Positions 36,632-46,716 of a stretch of 64,000 nt of DNA are shown here, in pieces. Both the position numbers and the translations under genes were made by a program. Under the pieces are notes generated by a model that did not search any database, had not been told where the DNA came from, and worked only from the letters and a program-made list of their open reading frames with translations. How positions within the stretch are numbered: position 1 is the first letter of the stretch; each line of letters begins with the position of its first letter. Source of the stretch: Gammaproteobacteria bacterium (GTDB lineage: Bacteria > Pseudomonadota > Gammaproteobacteria > HyVt-429); assembly GCA_013152415.1 (NCBI GenBank), contig JAADGI010000016.1, positions 16,066-80,065 of the forward strand, given 5' to 3'.

Positions 36632-38455
36632 TTAAATCTCTTCATCCGCCTCTTCCACTGCTTCCACTGCTTCCACCACCTCCGGCCCTAATTTTTCACC
36701 GCTAAAGTGTTTCTCCTGTTTTGGTAATACAGGAGACTTTGACCCGTACAACAAATATTTTGAATCCGGGTTACTATTTTTTTCCAGCTCTCGCATATAT
36801 TTATATTTTTCAGATGTATAGCCGTCCAAGTCCGCTTGGCTGCGAATTATTTTGGGTTTAAGAAACATCAGTAGGTTAGTTTTTACTGCCTTTTTGCTCT
36901 TCTTTCTAAACAAAGCACCCAACAGCGGGATTTTACCCAATATCGGCACCCACTCTATGGTGTCCTGCAAGTCATCCGTCATCAACCCACCTAGTACGAT
37001 GATACGACTGTCGTCTACCATCACCGTTGCCTTAATAGATCGTGTATTAGTAATCAAATCAGAAGCACCCTCTATTTTCTTAGCGCTAATACTGGATATT
37101 TCCTGCTCTATATTCAGGCTCAAGGATCTATCCTGATTGATTTGCGGTGTAATCTTTAACTTGAGCCCCACTTTCTTACGTTGGATGGTCTGAAAGGGGT
37201 TTACGGAGGTGGTCGGTGTACCGGTGGTAGGAGCGGTAACGGTTGAGGTAACCGGAGTGTTAGTAAATTGCCCGGTCACAAACGGGACTTCCTGGCCCAC
37301 CACAATTTCGGCAGTCTCGTTATCCAGAGTCAGTAATGTGGGTGTGGAGAGTATGTTGGTGTTCGTGTCAGTACGCAGGGCGCTTAACACCACCTGTAAT
37401 TCGGGAATAAGATTTCCACCCAAGTCAGTCACGAAAGACTTGAGATAGCCCAGGGTCAAACCACCGGTAACATCAGAAAACCCGGTATTACCCGTGGTTT
37501 GGCCATTGACGATATTGTCATCACCAAATTCCCAGCGCACACCAACATCCTGGGCCTTGTCCATAGAGACTTCAGCGATCAGCACCTCGATAAATACCTG
37601 AGCACGACGAATATCCAGCTTATCGATCACCTCTTTTATGAATGGAAAATCACCTTTTGGGGCCTGGATAACCAAGGCATTGGTGGCTTCATCACCCTGC
37701 ACATTCAAGGTGGCTAACTTGGTTTTTTTGGGGGCACCCTTTTGTCTCTCTTTCAACACACCGTTGAGTATCTTGACCATATCAACGGCCTTGGCATATT
37801 TTAGATAGACCACATTGATATCACTGCCTTTGGCAGGCTGGTCAATTTGTTCCAAAACCTTAAGCACCCGCCTCACATTGGCAGTGGTAGCGGTAAAAAC
37901 CAATGTGTTGGAACTGGCGTAGGCGGCAAAATGACTGGTGGGAGGCAGCAGTGGTCTCAAAATAGGCACCATATCCTGCACAGCGCCGTACTTGACCTGG
38001 TAAACCTGAGTAACAAAGACGTCTCCCAAAGGCTTGGGTACAGAAAACGAGGTCGGTGTCGGGCTTTGTTTGACGATACTCACGGGCACAATCTTGGTCA
38101 CACCGTCCTCGGTATCCACTGCGGCAAAATTATGCACACTCAACACTGACAGAAACACGTTGTAAACCTGGTTGATATTAAGTTTGTCACCCGATATCAA
38201 AGTCACCTTGCCTTTTACCCGTGGATCAACAATAAAGTTCTTCCCAGTCAGTTGTGAAACGGTGGCAATCAAGGCACGTATATCCGCATTCTGGAAATTG
38301 AGGGTGATCAGGTCAGCATTGGTAACCGGTTTTTTTGCCGGCCTGTTCTCGGGGGCCGCTAATACCACACTGACACCGATCAAGTAGGTGGTTAACACAA
38401 CCACGCCCAACAATCCTATTGGACCTGTCCTGGTGAGTTGCAGCGGTAGTTTCAT
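36632..38455 (-). CDS. gspD: Type II secretion outer-membrane secretin GspD
   Basis: A 607-residue secretin that forms the outer-membrane gate. A signal peptide ends near AAPENRPAKK; N0-N3 domains follow (LNFQNADIRALIATVSQLTG; VIDKLDIRRAQVFIEVLIAE), then the secretin domain (VGQEVPFVTGQ, KVGLKLKITPQI, LGGLMTDDLQDT). A short acidic tail (VVEAVEAVEEADEEI) may bind a pilotin, though none is seen here. gspC follows its own promoter side 15 bp upstream. Confidence 0.96.
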   Translation of the reverse strand: MKLPLQLTRTGPIGLLGVVVLTTYLIGVSVVLAAPENRPAKKPVTNADLITLNFQNADIRALIATVSQLTGKNFIVDPRVKGKVTLISGDKLNINQVYNVFLSVLSVHNFAAVDTEDGVTKIVPVSIVKQSPTPTSFSVPKPLGDVFVTQVYQVKYGAVQDMVPILRPLLPPTSHFAAYASSNTLVFTATTANVRRVLKVLEQIDQPAKGSDINVVYLKYAKAVDMVKILNGVLKERQKGAPKKTKLATLNVQGDEATNALVIQAPKGDFPFIKEVIDKLDIRRAQVFIEVLIAEVSMDKAQDVGVRWEFGDDNIVNGQTTGNTGFSDVTGGLTLGYLKSFVTDLGGNLIPELQVVLSALRTDTNTNILSTPTLLTLDNETAEIVVGQEVPFVTGQFTNTPVTSTVTAPTTGTPTTSVNPFQTIQRKKVGLKLKITPQINQDRSLSLNIEQEISSISAKKIEGASDLITNTRSIKATVMVDDSRIIVLGGLMTDDLQDTIEWVPILGKIPLLGALFRKKSKKAVKTNLLMFLKPKIIRSQADLDGYTSEKYKYMRELEKNSNPDSKYLLYGSKSPVLPKQEKHFSGEKLGPEVVEAVEAVEEADEEI

Positions 38456-38470
38456 TTATTTTTCAATCCA

Positions 38471-39076
38471 TTACTCAGTTGTTTTATTGCTTCGCTTGGT
38501 CCGCACACGGCTTGTCGTATTGGGCATGCCATCGCCAGACAATTCCGCCACACCAGGCATGACACCTTTGCTTGGGTGGGTATTGCCGTCCATGTCGACA
38601 GCATCACGCTTTAGCGGCAGGCTCTCAATCACCCCCTTACGGTCGATAAGCACACGGCTTACACCGACCGCCTTCAGCTTTGCATCGGTATGTTCAAGTG
38701 TTTGGCCTATCTCGTAGCTCTTCACCCCCTTGCCAACCACTTCGATAATAGCGCGCCCGTGCCCACTACCCCCTTCTGCGGCCACAACCCCCAACAATTT
38801 TAGATTTAATCGGGTTTCGGGGGCCTTCAGCTGGGACGGGGACACAGGGGTATCGGCCTGGCCAAACAAATGGGCGGAAATAATATCCGTCACGAGATAC
38901 CGGGGGCTTGCATTCTGGAATGCACGGGCGGGGGGGGTGGCTTGCACGGGATCCCGATCAAGCAGATCACGTACACGCTTGATGCTATCGACAATCACAC
39001 CGGCCAAAATCACAACGGCAACCGCAGTGATTACCCAGAGGGTGGTGTTTTTATGGATCCAAGCGCTATCAATCAT
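38471..39076 (-). CDS. gspC: Type II secretion protein GspC (no PDZ domain)
   Basis: A 201-residue inner-membrane protein that contacts GspD. One membrane segment (about residues 14-30) is followed by the homology region SAHLFGQ, LNLKLLGVVAA, GRAIIEV, SYEIGQTL, RVLIDRKGVIESLPL. The C-terminus is a polar tail without the PDZ domain of longer GspC. ATG 39076. It is the first gene of the gsp operon. Confidence 0.9.
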   Translation of the reverse strand: MIDSAWIHKNTTLWVITAVAVVILAGVIVDSIKRVRDLLDRDPVQATPPARAFQNASPRYLVTDIISAHLFGQADTPVSPSQLKAPETRLNLKLLGVVAAEGGSGHGRAIIEVVGKGVKSYEIGQTLEHTDAKLKAVGVSRVLIDRKGVIESLPLKRDAVDMDGNTHPSKGVMPGVAELSGDGMPNTTSRVRTKRSNKTTE

Positions 39077-39213
39077 CTCAATCTGGAGCCAAACGGTGAC
39101 CAGCGTCCCGCACCCCTCTCACCGCCAAAGTGTAGTACTCCGGTTTTAGGTGTGATCAGGCCTGCGTCGCAACGGCTACAGGATAGGGTGCCAGGGGAGA
39201 TATTGCAAGTGTT

Positions 39214-40149
39214 TCAATTAGTTATGGAATACTTAGAGAACCAACGGTAGGTTTCATGGAGGCCCTCCTCGAGGCCTATCTTGGCATGCCAGCCCAGTTT
39301 CCTGATCCGGCTGCTGTCGAGCAGTTTACGCGGCGTACCATCAGGTTTTGTGGCATCAAATACGATCCGGCCCGAAAAGCCCACCACCCTGCACAGGGTT
39401 TCGGCCAGCTCCGCTATAGTCACTTCCTGGCCGCTACCCACATTGAGCAGATCCATTCCCTCCTGCCGCCCCAGAATAAACACCACCGCCTCGGCCAAAT
39501 CATCCACATGCAGAAATTCGCGCCGAGGGGTGCCACTGCCCCAAACGACGACCTCCTTTGCCCCTGCCACTTTGGCCTCATGCACCTTGCGCATCAACCC
39601 AGGGATGACATGGGAGGTCTTCAGGTCAAAATTATCGTGGCTACCGTAAAGATTGGTAGGCATGAGGGTCGCAAAATGGGTTCCATACTGGGCATTGTAG
39701 GCCTCACACAGCTTAATTCCCGCAATCTTGGCGATGGCATAGGGCTCGTTGGTGGGTTCCAGTGTCCCCGTAAGCAGGTGTTCCTCACGCATGGGTTGTG
39801 GACAATCGCGGGGATAGATACACGAACTGCCCAGAAAGACCAAGTGCTTGACACCCTGTCGATAGGCGGCGTCGATGACATGGGTCTCAATAGCCAAATT
39901 TTGATAGATAAAATCGCCTCGATAGCGATTATTGGCGTGAATTCCCCCGACCCGCGCCGCTGCCAAAATCACATGATCAGGCTTTTGCTCAGCAAAAAAC
40001 TGTCGCACTGCCTGTTGCTCGGTGAGATCAAGCTCGGCATGGGTACGATAGACAAGATGGGTAAATCCCTGGGTCAGCAGGGCCCGCACAATGGCCGATC
40101 CCACCAGGCCACGATGCCCGGCTACATATATTTTATCATTGCTATTCAC
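39214..40149 (-). CDS. fcl: GDP-L-fucose synthase (Fcl/WcaG)
   Basis: A 311-residue SDR epimerase/reductase converting GDP-4-keto-6-deoxymannose to GDP-L-fucose. It has [24 protein letters not shown], the catalytic Tyr-x-x-x-Lys in [10 protein letters not shown], and the fucose-synthase motif [20 protein letters not shown]. It starts with GTG 40149. gmd (GDP-mannose dehydratase) is not in the window. It lies apart from the glycan cluster at 50-63 kb. Confidence 0.93.
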   Translation of the reverse strand: MNSNDKIYVAGHRGLVGSAIVRALLTQGFTHLVYRTHAELDLTEQQAVRQFFAEQKPDHVILAAARVGGIHANNRYRGDFIYQNLAIETHVIDAAYRQGVKHLVFLGSSCIYPRDCPQPMREEHLLTGTLEPTNEPYAIAKIAGIKLCEAYNAQYGTHFATLMPTNLYGSHDNFDLKTSHVIPGLMRKVHEAKVAGAKEVVVWGSGTPRREFLHVDDLAEAVVFILGRQEGMDLLNVGSGQEVTIAELAETLCRVVGFSGRIVFDATKPDGTPRKLLDSSRIRKLGWHAKIGLEEGLHETYRWFSKYSITN

Positions 40150-40195
40150 GCATATTGTCCATTTGGCGTGACCCTACCGAATACCGGTTCAGGTG

Positions 40196-41272
40196 TTATC
40201 CCATATTGTCGTTGATCACCGCTTCCACCGCCGCACGGGTGGCCTCAACCGTCAACGGTGCCAAACTTTGCTTGATGGCAGTATCCGGATCCTTTAAGCC
40301 GTGGCCAGTCAGCGTACATACGATCTTGGACCCTTCCGGTATCTTGCCCTCATTAATATCCGCTATTGCACCTGCCAAAGAGGTTGCCGATGCAGGCTCA
40401 CAAAATACCCCTTCCTTCTCGGCCAGTAGTTTTTGTGCTGCCAGGATGGTCTCGTCACTGCACTCATTAAACCATCCCTGGGATGATTTTTGTGCATGCC
40501 AGGCCTTATCCCAGGATTGAGGATGACCGATGCGAATGGCCGTGGCCACCGTATCCGGGTCATCTACCGGCCCACCTCGCATAAAGGGTGCCGCTCCGGC
40601 GGCCTGGTAGCCCAGCATCTGAGGTGAAGAATTGACGATGCCGTGTTCTTTGTACTCCGTGTATCCCATCCAGTGCGCGGTAATATTGCCGGCATTGCCC
40701 ACAGGCAAACAATGAAAATCCGGGGCACTGCCTAACTCTTCCATAATCTCAAAGGCTGCAGTCTTTTGCCCCTGGATACGAAAGGGATTGATGGAATTGA
40801 CAATGGTGACGGGGGCCGTTTCTGCCACCTCCTTGACCAGGGCCATACCGACATCAAAATTACCCTGAATCTGGATCACCTTGGCACCGTGCATCATCGC
40901 CTGGGCCAATTTTCCCAAGGCAATTTTGCCTTCGGGGATTAACACGAATGCGGTAATGCCGGCACGGGCGGCATAGGCCGCAGCCGATGCCGAGGTATTG
41001 CCTGTGGAGGCACAGATAATGGCTTCACTGCCCTCTTCAACGGCCTTGGTCACCGCCAGAGTCATGCCCCGGTCCTTGAACGAGCCGGTGGGGTTGAGTC
41101 CTTCAAACTTCACATAGATATCGACCTCTTTGCCAAGCTCGTCGGGAATATTATTGAGCCGTATGAGGGGCGTATTGCCCTCACCAAGACTGATGATACG
41201 GGTGTCGTCACGCACCGGAAGCCGGTCACGATAGGTCTCGATGAGACCGGTGTAACGGGAACGAAATGGCAT
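40196..41272 (-). CDS. thrC: Threonine synthase
   Basis: A 358-residue PLP enzyme that converts phosphohomoserine to threonine. The PLP lysine is in NPTGSFKDRGMTLA, the phosphate loop in GNAGNITAHWMGY, and CASTGNTSASAAAYAARAG is the class II synthase block. It follows hom by 122 bp on the same strand, the usual alaC-hom-thrC unit. Confidence 0.95.
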   Translation of the reverse strand: MPFRSRYTGLIETYRDRLPVRDDTRIISLGEGNTPLIRLNNIPDELGKEVDIYVKFEGLNPTGSFKDRGMTLAVTKAVEEGSEAIICASTGNTSASAAAYAARAGITAFVLIPEGKIALGKLAQAMMHGAKVIQIQGNFDVGMALVKEVAETAPVTIVNSINPFRIQGQKTAAFEIMEELGSAPDFHCLPVGNAGNITAHWMGYTEYKEHGIVNSSPQMLGYQAAGAAPFMRGGPVDDPDTVATAIRIGHPQSWDKAWHAQKSSQGWFNECSDETILAAQKLLAEKEGVFCEPASATSLAGAIADINEGKIPEGSKIVCTLTGHGLKDPDTAIKQSLAPLTVEATRAAVEAVINDNMG

Positions 41273-41394
41273 AAATAAATCCTCACTTACCTAAACAATT
41301 GATAACACGGAAAAACGTCAGATGTCGTCAGACTTGATGTGCAGGTTGCACGCTTGCCGTGTAGGACACAGATGTCCTTGAGCGACAAGCCCAA

Positions 41395-42732
41395 CTAGCC
41401 ATCCTCACGATTGAGATGCTCCAGACGGATCCTCTTAACTGAACCCTGAATGCTTGCAAGGCCTTCTATGGCGATAATGGCCTGATTCATGTTGCCCTCC
41501 ATGGTGCGGTGGGTCAGCATGATCACAGGAACTTGTTCGCTGCCGGGGGTAGCCTCTTTTTGTACGATAGCCTCAATGCTGATGTCATGGTCCGCCAGTA
41601 TGCGGGTGGTATCCGCCAACACACCGGGGCGATCCACAGCATGCATACGCAAGTAATAGGATGTTTCCACCTCTTCCATCGGCAGGATGGGTAAATTGGA
41701 AAGTGCATCGGCCTGAAAGGCCAAGTGGGGAACCCGATTCTCTGGGTCCACGGTCAGCACCCGCACCACATCCACGATATCGGCCACCACCGCAGAAGCG
41801 GTCGCATCGGCACCTGCGCCTGCGCCATAGTAGAGTGTGGAGCCCACCGCGTCACCTTTGACCAGCACCGCATTCATCACATCGTCGACGTTGGCGATGA
41901 GGCGTCTTTCGGGAATCAGCGTAGGATGGACACGCAGCTCAATACCCTGCTCACGCCGCTTGGCAATGCCCAGGTGCTTGATCCGGTAACCCAATTCTTC
42001 TGCGTAGATCACATCATCCTGGGTGATTTGGGTGATCCCCTCCTGGTAGCATTTATCAAATTGAAGCGGCACACCAAAGGCAATGGCAGCAAGGATAGTT
42101 AATTTATGGGCCGCATCCACACCTTCCACGTCAAAGGCTGGGTCGGCCTCGGCATAACCTAACTGTTGGGCCTGGGCCAGCATGGTCTCAAAATCGGCAC
42201 CCCGGTCGCGCATGCCGGTCAGGATGTAATTACCCGTACCATTGATGATGCCCGCCAACCACTCTATCTGGTTACCGGAAAGACCTTCTCGCAGGGCCTT
42301 AATGATGGGGATTCCACCGGCCACTGCGGCCTCAAAGGCGACAATGACACCCTTGTCACTGGCCTTGGCAAAAATTTCATTACCATGAACGGCAATCAGC
42401 GCCTTATTGGCAGTCACCACATGCTTGCCATTATCGAGGGCACGCAATACCAGTTCTTTGGCCAAAGAGACACCACCAATAAGTTCAACCACAACATCAA
42501 TGTCGGGGTTATCCACCACCGCATAGGGGTCTTCGGTGAGATCTATATTGGAAACATCGCAAATACGCTGACGATTCAGGTCCCGAGCCGCCGCCTGCAA
42601 GATATGAATGTCACGCCCTGCCCGGCGTGTAATTTCATGGGCGTTACGTGACAACACATTGACAGTGCCGCCACCCACAGTGCCTAAACCCAGAATGCCA
42701 AGATTAACCGGTTTCAATATACTAAGTTCCAA
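41395..42732 (-). CDS. hom: Homoserine dehydrogenase
   Basis: A 445-residue monofunctional enzyme reducing aspartate semialdehyde to homoserine. NAD(P) loop LGILGLGTVGGGTV, catalytic region GGIPIIKALREGL, GIINGTGNYIL, EADPAFDVEGVDAAHKL. A C-terminal ACT domain (about 355-430, MHAVDRPGVLADTTRIL) suggests threonine feedback. TTG 42732 is the likely start; there is no ATG nearby. Confidence 0.94.
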   Translation of the reverse strand: MELSILKPVNLGILGLGTVGGGTVNVLSRNAHEITRRAGRDIHILQAAARDLNRQRICDVSNIDLTEDPYAVVDNPDIDVVVELIGGVSLAKELVLRALDNGKHVVTANKALIAVHGNEIFAKASDKGVIVAFEAAVAGGIPIIKALREGLSGNQIEWLAGIINGTGNYILTGMRDRGADFETMLAQAQQLGYAEADPAFDVEGVDAAHKLTILAAIAFGVPLQFDKCYQEGITQITQDDVIYAEELGYRIKHLGIAKRREQGIELRVHPTLIPERRLIANVDDVMNAVLVKGDAVGSTLYYGAGAGADATASAVVADIVDVVRVLTVDPENRVPHLAFQADALSNLPILPMEEVETSYYLRMHAVDRPGVLADTTRILADHDISIEAIVQKEATPGSEQVPVIMLTHRTMEGNMNQAIIAIEGLASIQGSVKRIRLEHLNREDG

Positions 42733-42744
42733 GTAAGAATTTTC

Positions 42745-42841
42745 TTAAGGGCACTTCTATTAATCCCCTCCACCCCTCAAGGGGGTACCGAGGTCCCTCC
42801 CGGAGGGAGAAGGGCTTATCAATCAATAAAAGTGCCCTTAA
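42745..42841. mobile_element. MITE-like element between hom and alaC
   Basis: A 97-bp element with terminal inverted repeats TTAAGGGCACTTCTATTAAT (42745-42764) and 42822-42841, matching at 18 of 20. The core has a GGTACCGAGGTCC block and a CTCCCGGAGGGAG palindrome. It has no coding capacity. Related copies lie at 53400-53603 and 55680-55791. Confidence 0.75.
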
Positions 42842-42865
42842 ATAATAGTTTGCTGGGCCACGCAC

Positions 42866-44062
42866 CTAAGCTATTGCCGAGCTCGATTCATCATTCCTAA
42901 TCATATGCCGAATCATACGCACCGCTTGGCGGCTACGTTGTTCATTTTCGATAAGCGCAAAACGTACAAATCCATCGCCATACTCCCCAAATCCAATGCC
43001 GGGTGACACCGCCACCTTCGCCTCGGCCAGGAGCTTTTTGGAAAACTCCAGGGAACCCATATTTCTGTACATCTCGGGTATCTGCGCCCAAACAAACATG
43101 GTGGCCTTCGGTTTATCCACTGGCCAGCCTGCGGCCTCAAGTCCCTCACAGAGTACATCCCGTCTGTGTTGGTAGATTCGACGCGTCTCTTCGACACACT
43201 CTTGAGAACCTTCCAGGGCGACGATAGAGGCAATCTGGATGGGCGTAAACATGCCATAATCCAGATAGGACTTCATCCGCTTCAATGCTGAAATCAAAAC
43301 AGAATTGCCTGCCATAAAACCCACTCGCCAACCGGGCATATTGTAGCTCTTCGACAAACTGTAGGACTCGACGGCAATATCCTTGGCCCCAGGTACCTGT
43401 AAGATTGATGGGGCCACATAACCGTCGTAAACGATGTCGGCATAGGCCAGATCATGAATAACCCAGATCTTGTTTTCTTTGGCGATCTGCACCACACGCG
43501 CCAGAAAATCGAGGTCCACACACTGGGCAGTGGGATTACTGGGAAAATTGATCACCAACATCTTCGGCACCGGCCAAGAGTGCTTGATGGCCTCTTCGAG
43601 GGCCTGAAAGAAATCACCCCCCGGTACCAGGGGGACGTGGCGAATATCGGCGCCGGCAATGATGAACCCATAGGGATGTATGGGGTAGGCGGGGTTAGGC
43701 ACCAACACCGCATCACCGGGACCCACGGTGGCCATAGCGAGATGGGCCAGGCCTTCCTTGGAGCCGATGGTGACAATGGCCTCTTCATCCATATCCAGAT
43801 CCACATCAAAGCGGGTCTTGTACCAACCACACAGGGCACGACGCAGGCGTGGAATACCCCGTGACATGGAGTAGCGGTGGGTATCGCGGCGCTGGGCCGC
43901 CTCACAGAGCTTTTCGATCACATGGTCCGGAGGCGGTAAATCCGGGTTGCCCATACCAAAATCAATGATGTCCTCACCACGATGCCTGGCCTGTGCCTTT
44001 AGATCATTAACGATGTTAAATACATAGGGCGGCAAGCGCTTGATGCGCGGAAATTGATCCAT
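42866..44062 (-). CDS. alaC: Alanine-synthesising aminotransferase AlaC-like
   Basis: A 398-residue fold-type I PLP aminotransferase. [11 protein letters not shown] at the N-terminus is typical of AlaC/YfdZ, the Lys is in [15 protein letters not shown], and [21 protein letters not shown] and the Arg in [10 protein letters not shown] are conserved. It most likely forms alanine from pyruvate and glutamate. Upstream of hom-thrC as in many gammaproteobacteria. Confidence 0.9.
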   Translation of the reverse strand: MDQFPRIKRLPPYVFNIVNDLKAQARHRGEDIIDFGMGNPDLPPPDHVIEKLCEAAQRRDTHRYSMSRGIPRLRRALCGWYKTRFDVDLDMDEEAIVTIGSKEGLAHLAMATVGPGDAVLVPNPAYPIHPYGFIIAGADIRHVPLVPGGDFFQALEEAIKHSWPVPKMLVINFPSNPTAQCVDLDFLARVVQIAKENKIWVIHDLAYADIVYDGYVAPSILQVPGAKDIAVESYSLSKSYNMPGWRVGFMAGNSVLISALKRMKSYLDYGMFTPIQIASIVALEGSQECVEETRRIYQHRRDVLCEGLEAAGWPVDKPKATMFVWAQIPEMYRNMGSLEFSKKLLAEAKVAVSPGIGFGEYGDGFVRFALIENEQRSRQAVRMIRHMIRNDESSSAIA

Positions 44063-44233
44063 AATGCTAATGCCAAACGGGTGTAATCAGACGTCGATGA
44101 TCGGGGTTCTGCGGTCAGAATGTAACCAAACTACAACAAATCCTTCAGCCCCGAACCATACTTATGGAACTCTTTGCTGTCAATTCCGTGGGGGCTATAG
44201 GGTAAGCTGTGAGCATGAGATAGACTTCGCTTC

Positions 44234-44602
44234 ATGAAGATCAACCTGGATAAAGGTCACGGCAATCGCATACGACACTATGCGCCTGGACAGATCACTA
44301 TCAACGACCAAGTAGTCACCACCAGTACCGTGGTACTGGCTGATCGGACTTATACCGATTGGGCCCCTGCCTCCATGGCGGATCTGAAGGCCGCACACCT
44401 TGCCACCATTGCCGATATGGGACCTGAGATTTTACTATTGGGTACCGGGGCCAGTCTGTGCTTCCCGCAACCTGCTTTAATGGCGGTCTTAATGGAGCGC
44501 GGTATCGGCCTTGAGGTCATGGATACCCCGGCGGCCTGCCGAACCTTTAATATCCTGATGGAAGATAGACGCAACGTGGCTGCCGCCCTGTTTATGATTT
44601 AA
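44234..44602 (+). CDS. Mth938-like (DUF498) protein
   Basis: A 122-residue single-domain protein related to archaeal Mth938 and the mitochondrial assembly factor NDUFAF3. ILLLGTGASLCFPQPALM, GIGLEVMDTPAACRTFNILM and RNVAAALFMI are the conserved blocks. The molecular function is not known. It is divergent from alaC. Confidence 0.88.
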   Translation: MKINLDKGHGNRIRHYAPGQITINDQVVTTSTVVLADRTYTDWAPASMADLKAAHLATIADMGPEILLLGTGASLCFPQPALMAVLMERGIGLEVMDTPAACRTFNILMEDRRNVAAALFMI

Positions 44603-44674
44603 AGGGTATTTCTACTATCCTCTCCCTCCGGGAGAGGATAAGGGTGAAGTAGGTAGAGGGAATAAAAAAATTGG
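44603..44674. repeat. Partial palindromic repeat after the Mth938-like gene
   Basis: TTTCTACTATCC then CTCTCCCTCCGGGAGAG (about 44621-44637) and GGATAAGGGTGA. The palindrome core is shared with the elements at 36567 and 55680. It may act as a bidirectional terminator, but the termini are incomplete. Confidence 0.5.
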
Positions 44675-44994
44675 CTATATCCGGATTTCCCAACCATGAA
44701 TTGCGGTACTGTAGCTGTTTCATAGGGGTTTTGGCTTCTTTTACGGTGTGCACAAATCGCTGGTAATATGCGCAGGGATATCGAGGTCACTGACGGTCAG
44801 GTAAATCATGTCGGCAAAGCTGTTGGTTTGTGCATAGCACCTCGTTCCCGCGCTCCCGCGCTCCCGCGTGGGAATGTATATGTTTGGCTCGGTAGGGCAG
44901 AGCTATGGGTTCCCACGCGGGAGCGTGGGAACCAGAGATCCAAGTCATTGCGTCAACGCAAATCGCTGGTAAATTCGTTGGGAAATCCGGATAG
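44675..44994. mobile_element. Composite inverted-repeat element downstream of rpoS
   Basis: Outer arms CTATATCCGGATTTCCCAAC (44675-44694) and GTTGGGAAATCCGGATAG (44977-44994) are near-perfect complements around about 280 bp. CAAATCGCTGGTAA occurs twice inside, at 44753 and 44959, as direct repeats flanking a second palindrome (44843-44933) built from CTCCCGCGTGGGAA/TTCCCACGCGGGAG. No reading frame is credible. It lies just 3' of rpoS on the minus strand and could serve as its terminator. Confidence 0.6.
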
Positions 44995-45008
44995 ACCCAA
45001 AAAATTAA

Positions 45009-45950
45009 TCAAAAAAGGGAATCGAGAGAATACCCCTTCTTCTCCAGTAGGGTTCGCAGGCGCTGCAAGGCCTCAACCTGTATCTGGCGTACCCGTTCTC
45101 GAGTCACGCCCACATCTGCACCCACCTGCTCCAGGGTGGCAACCTCACGCCCCTTTAAACCAAAGCGCCGCTCCACCACCTCGCGCTGCTTCTCGGTCAG
45201 GGTGTCCAACCACTCTCCAATATACTTTTGCACCTTTTCACTTTGTAAGACCTCAGCCGGATCAACGGCATTTTGATCCGGTATGGCATCTAACAGTGTC
45301 CGCTCCCGGTCACTCTCCACAGGGGCATCCACTGAGGCAACCCGCTCATACAGGCCGAGCATTTTTTTGACATCTTCAATGGGGACATCCAACAGTTCGG
45401 CAATTTCTTCAGGGCTCGGTTCGTGGTCCAGCTTCTGGGCCAACATCTTTGCCGCACGTTGATAAATATTGATTTCCTTTAACACATGCACCGGCAAACG
45501 AATGGTGCGAGTTTGATTCATGATGGCCCGTTCAATCGTTTGCCGTATCCACCAAGTGGCATAGGTTGAAAACCTGAATCCACGCTCTGGATCGAACTTC
45601 TCTACCGCCCGAATCAAACCCAGATTGCCCTCTTCGATGAGGTCCAGTAGCGCCAAGCCACGGTTCATATAACGACGGGCGATCTTGACCACCAGCCGCA
45701 GATTACTTTCGATCATGCGGGAACGTGCGGCGGCATCACCCTTTTGGGTTTTACGGCCAAAATAGACTTCCTCTTCCGCGCTTAACAGAGGGGAAAATCC
45801 AATCTCACGCAGGTAAATCTGGGTGGCATCGGCCTGGGCACCACGGTTGTTCCGTGCAGGCGGACGTCCCCGGCGCGACGCCGAATCGTCGGCCTTGGTG
45901 CTCTTTTTTCGGTCCTCTACCCCGGTGACATCCTTATTGGACTGAGACAT
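45009..45950 (-). CDS. rpoS: RNA polymerase sigma factor RpoS
   Basis: A 313-residue stationary-phase sigma factor. Region 1.2 [19 protein letters not shown], region 2 [20 protein letters not shown] and the -10 recognition helix [19 protein letters not shown], region 3 and region 4 ([19 protein letters not shown]). ATG 45950 is used; a TTG six bases upstream is also possible. It follows nlpD by 17 bp, the classical nlpD-rpoS order. Confidence 0.95.
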   Translation of the reverse strand: MSQSNKDVTGVEDRKKSTKADDSASRRGRPPARNNRGAQADATQIYLREIGFSPLLSAEEEVYFGRKTQKGDAAARSRMIESNLRLVVKIARRYMNRGLALLDLIEEGNLGLIRAVEKFDPERGFRFSTYATWWIRQTIERAIMNQTRTIRLPVHVLKEINIYQRAAKMLAQKLDHEPSPEEIAELLDVPIEDVKKMLGLYERVASVDAPVESDRERTLLDAIPDQNAVDPAEVLQSEKVQKYIGEWLDTLTEKQREVVERRFGLKGREVATLEQVGADVGVTRERVRQIQVEALQRLRTLLEKKGYSLDSLF

Positions 45951-45967
45951 TGACAAATCTATTTTCC

Positions 45968-46690
45968 TTATTTTTTCTTGGGTAAATAGCGCAGTGGATT
46001 AACAGGTATCCCCCGTCGGCGTATCTCAAAATGAAGCTTGGTACGGTTAGTATCGGTACTGCCCATACTGGCAATTTGCTCTCCTCTGCGCACCTTTTGA
46101 CCCTGCCTGACCAACAGTTTTTTGTTGTGGGCATAAGCACTTAGGAACAACTCATCATGTTCTATGATAATAAGCTTACCGTATCCACGAAGTCCACTCC
46201 CCAGGTAGGCAATTTTACCACTGGCGGCAGCCCGTACGGGCTGGCCAGACCGCCCCCCGATGTCCACACCCTTATTTCGACGCCGGGTGGAAAACCCTTT
46301 AATAACCTTACCTTTTGTGGGCCAGGACCAGCGTATGGGTCGAGATCGGGTTATGGAGGCTTGGCTACGTTGGGGCGTCTTTTTGCGTACTGCGGGCTTG
46401 GCTTTTGCTTTGGACCAGGATTTGAGCTGTTTTTTTACCAGGGTTTTGGGCCGAGCCTGCTTGAGCCTGGGTGCGGGTCGAAGACGCAGCCGCTGTCCCG
46501 GTTTGATGTGATAATTGGACGGTAAGCCATTCCAGCGAGCCAAATCATGGTAGTCCAGCCTGGCCTCCCAGGCTATGCTATAGAGGGTGTCACCGGCGTT
46601 AACGACTCTGTAGGGAACAGATCGCTGTGATGCAGTGGTACGCTCGCTGACGGGGGCAAAGGGGGTGCCGCTGCAGGCACTTAACAACAA
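45968..46690 (-). CDS. nlpD: NlpD-like LysM/M23 lipoprotein (start uncertain)
   Basis: An outer-membrane activator of amidases. Lipobox LLLSAC, LysM domain ([20 protein letters not shown]) at about 25-70, a basic linker, and an M23/LytM domain at the C-terminus. The catalytic residues are altered (NKGVDIG for the HxxxD site, TKLHFEI for HxH), so it should be an activator, not an enzyme. With the TTG at 46690 the signal peptide is only MLLSAC. The frame stays open upstream reading [15 protein letters not shown], a proper signal, but without any standard start codon. Confidence 0.85.
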   Translation of the reverse strand: MLLSACSGTPFAPVSERTTASQRSVPYRVVNAGDTLYSIAWEARLDYHDLARWNGLPSNYHIKPGQRLRLRPAPRLKQARPKTLVKKQLKSWSKAKAKPAVRKKTPQRSQASITRSRPIRWSWPTKGKVIKGFSTRRRNKGVDIGGRSGQPVRAAASGKIAYLGSGLRGYGKLIIIEHDELFLSAYAHNKKLLVRQGQKVRRGEQIASMGSTDTNRTKLHFEIRRRGIPVNPLRYLPKKK

Positions 46691-46716
46691 CAGCCCCGTC
46701 GCCAGCCCGACGAGAC

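Noticed and set aside
44768..45370. 200-codon plus-strand frame
   Set aside because: It runs through the nested palindromes and antisense to rpoS and has no recognisable protein pattern.
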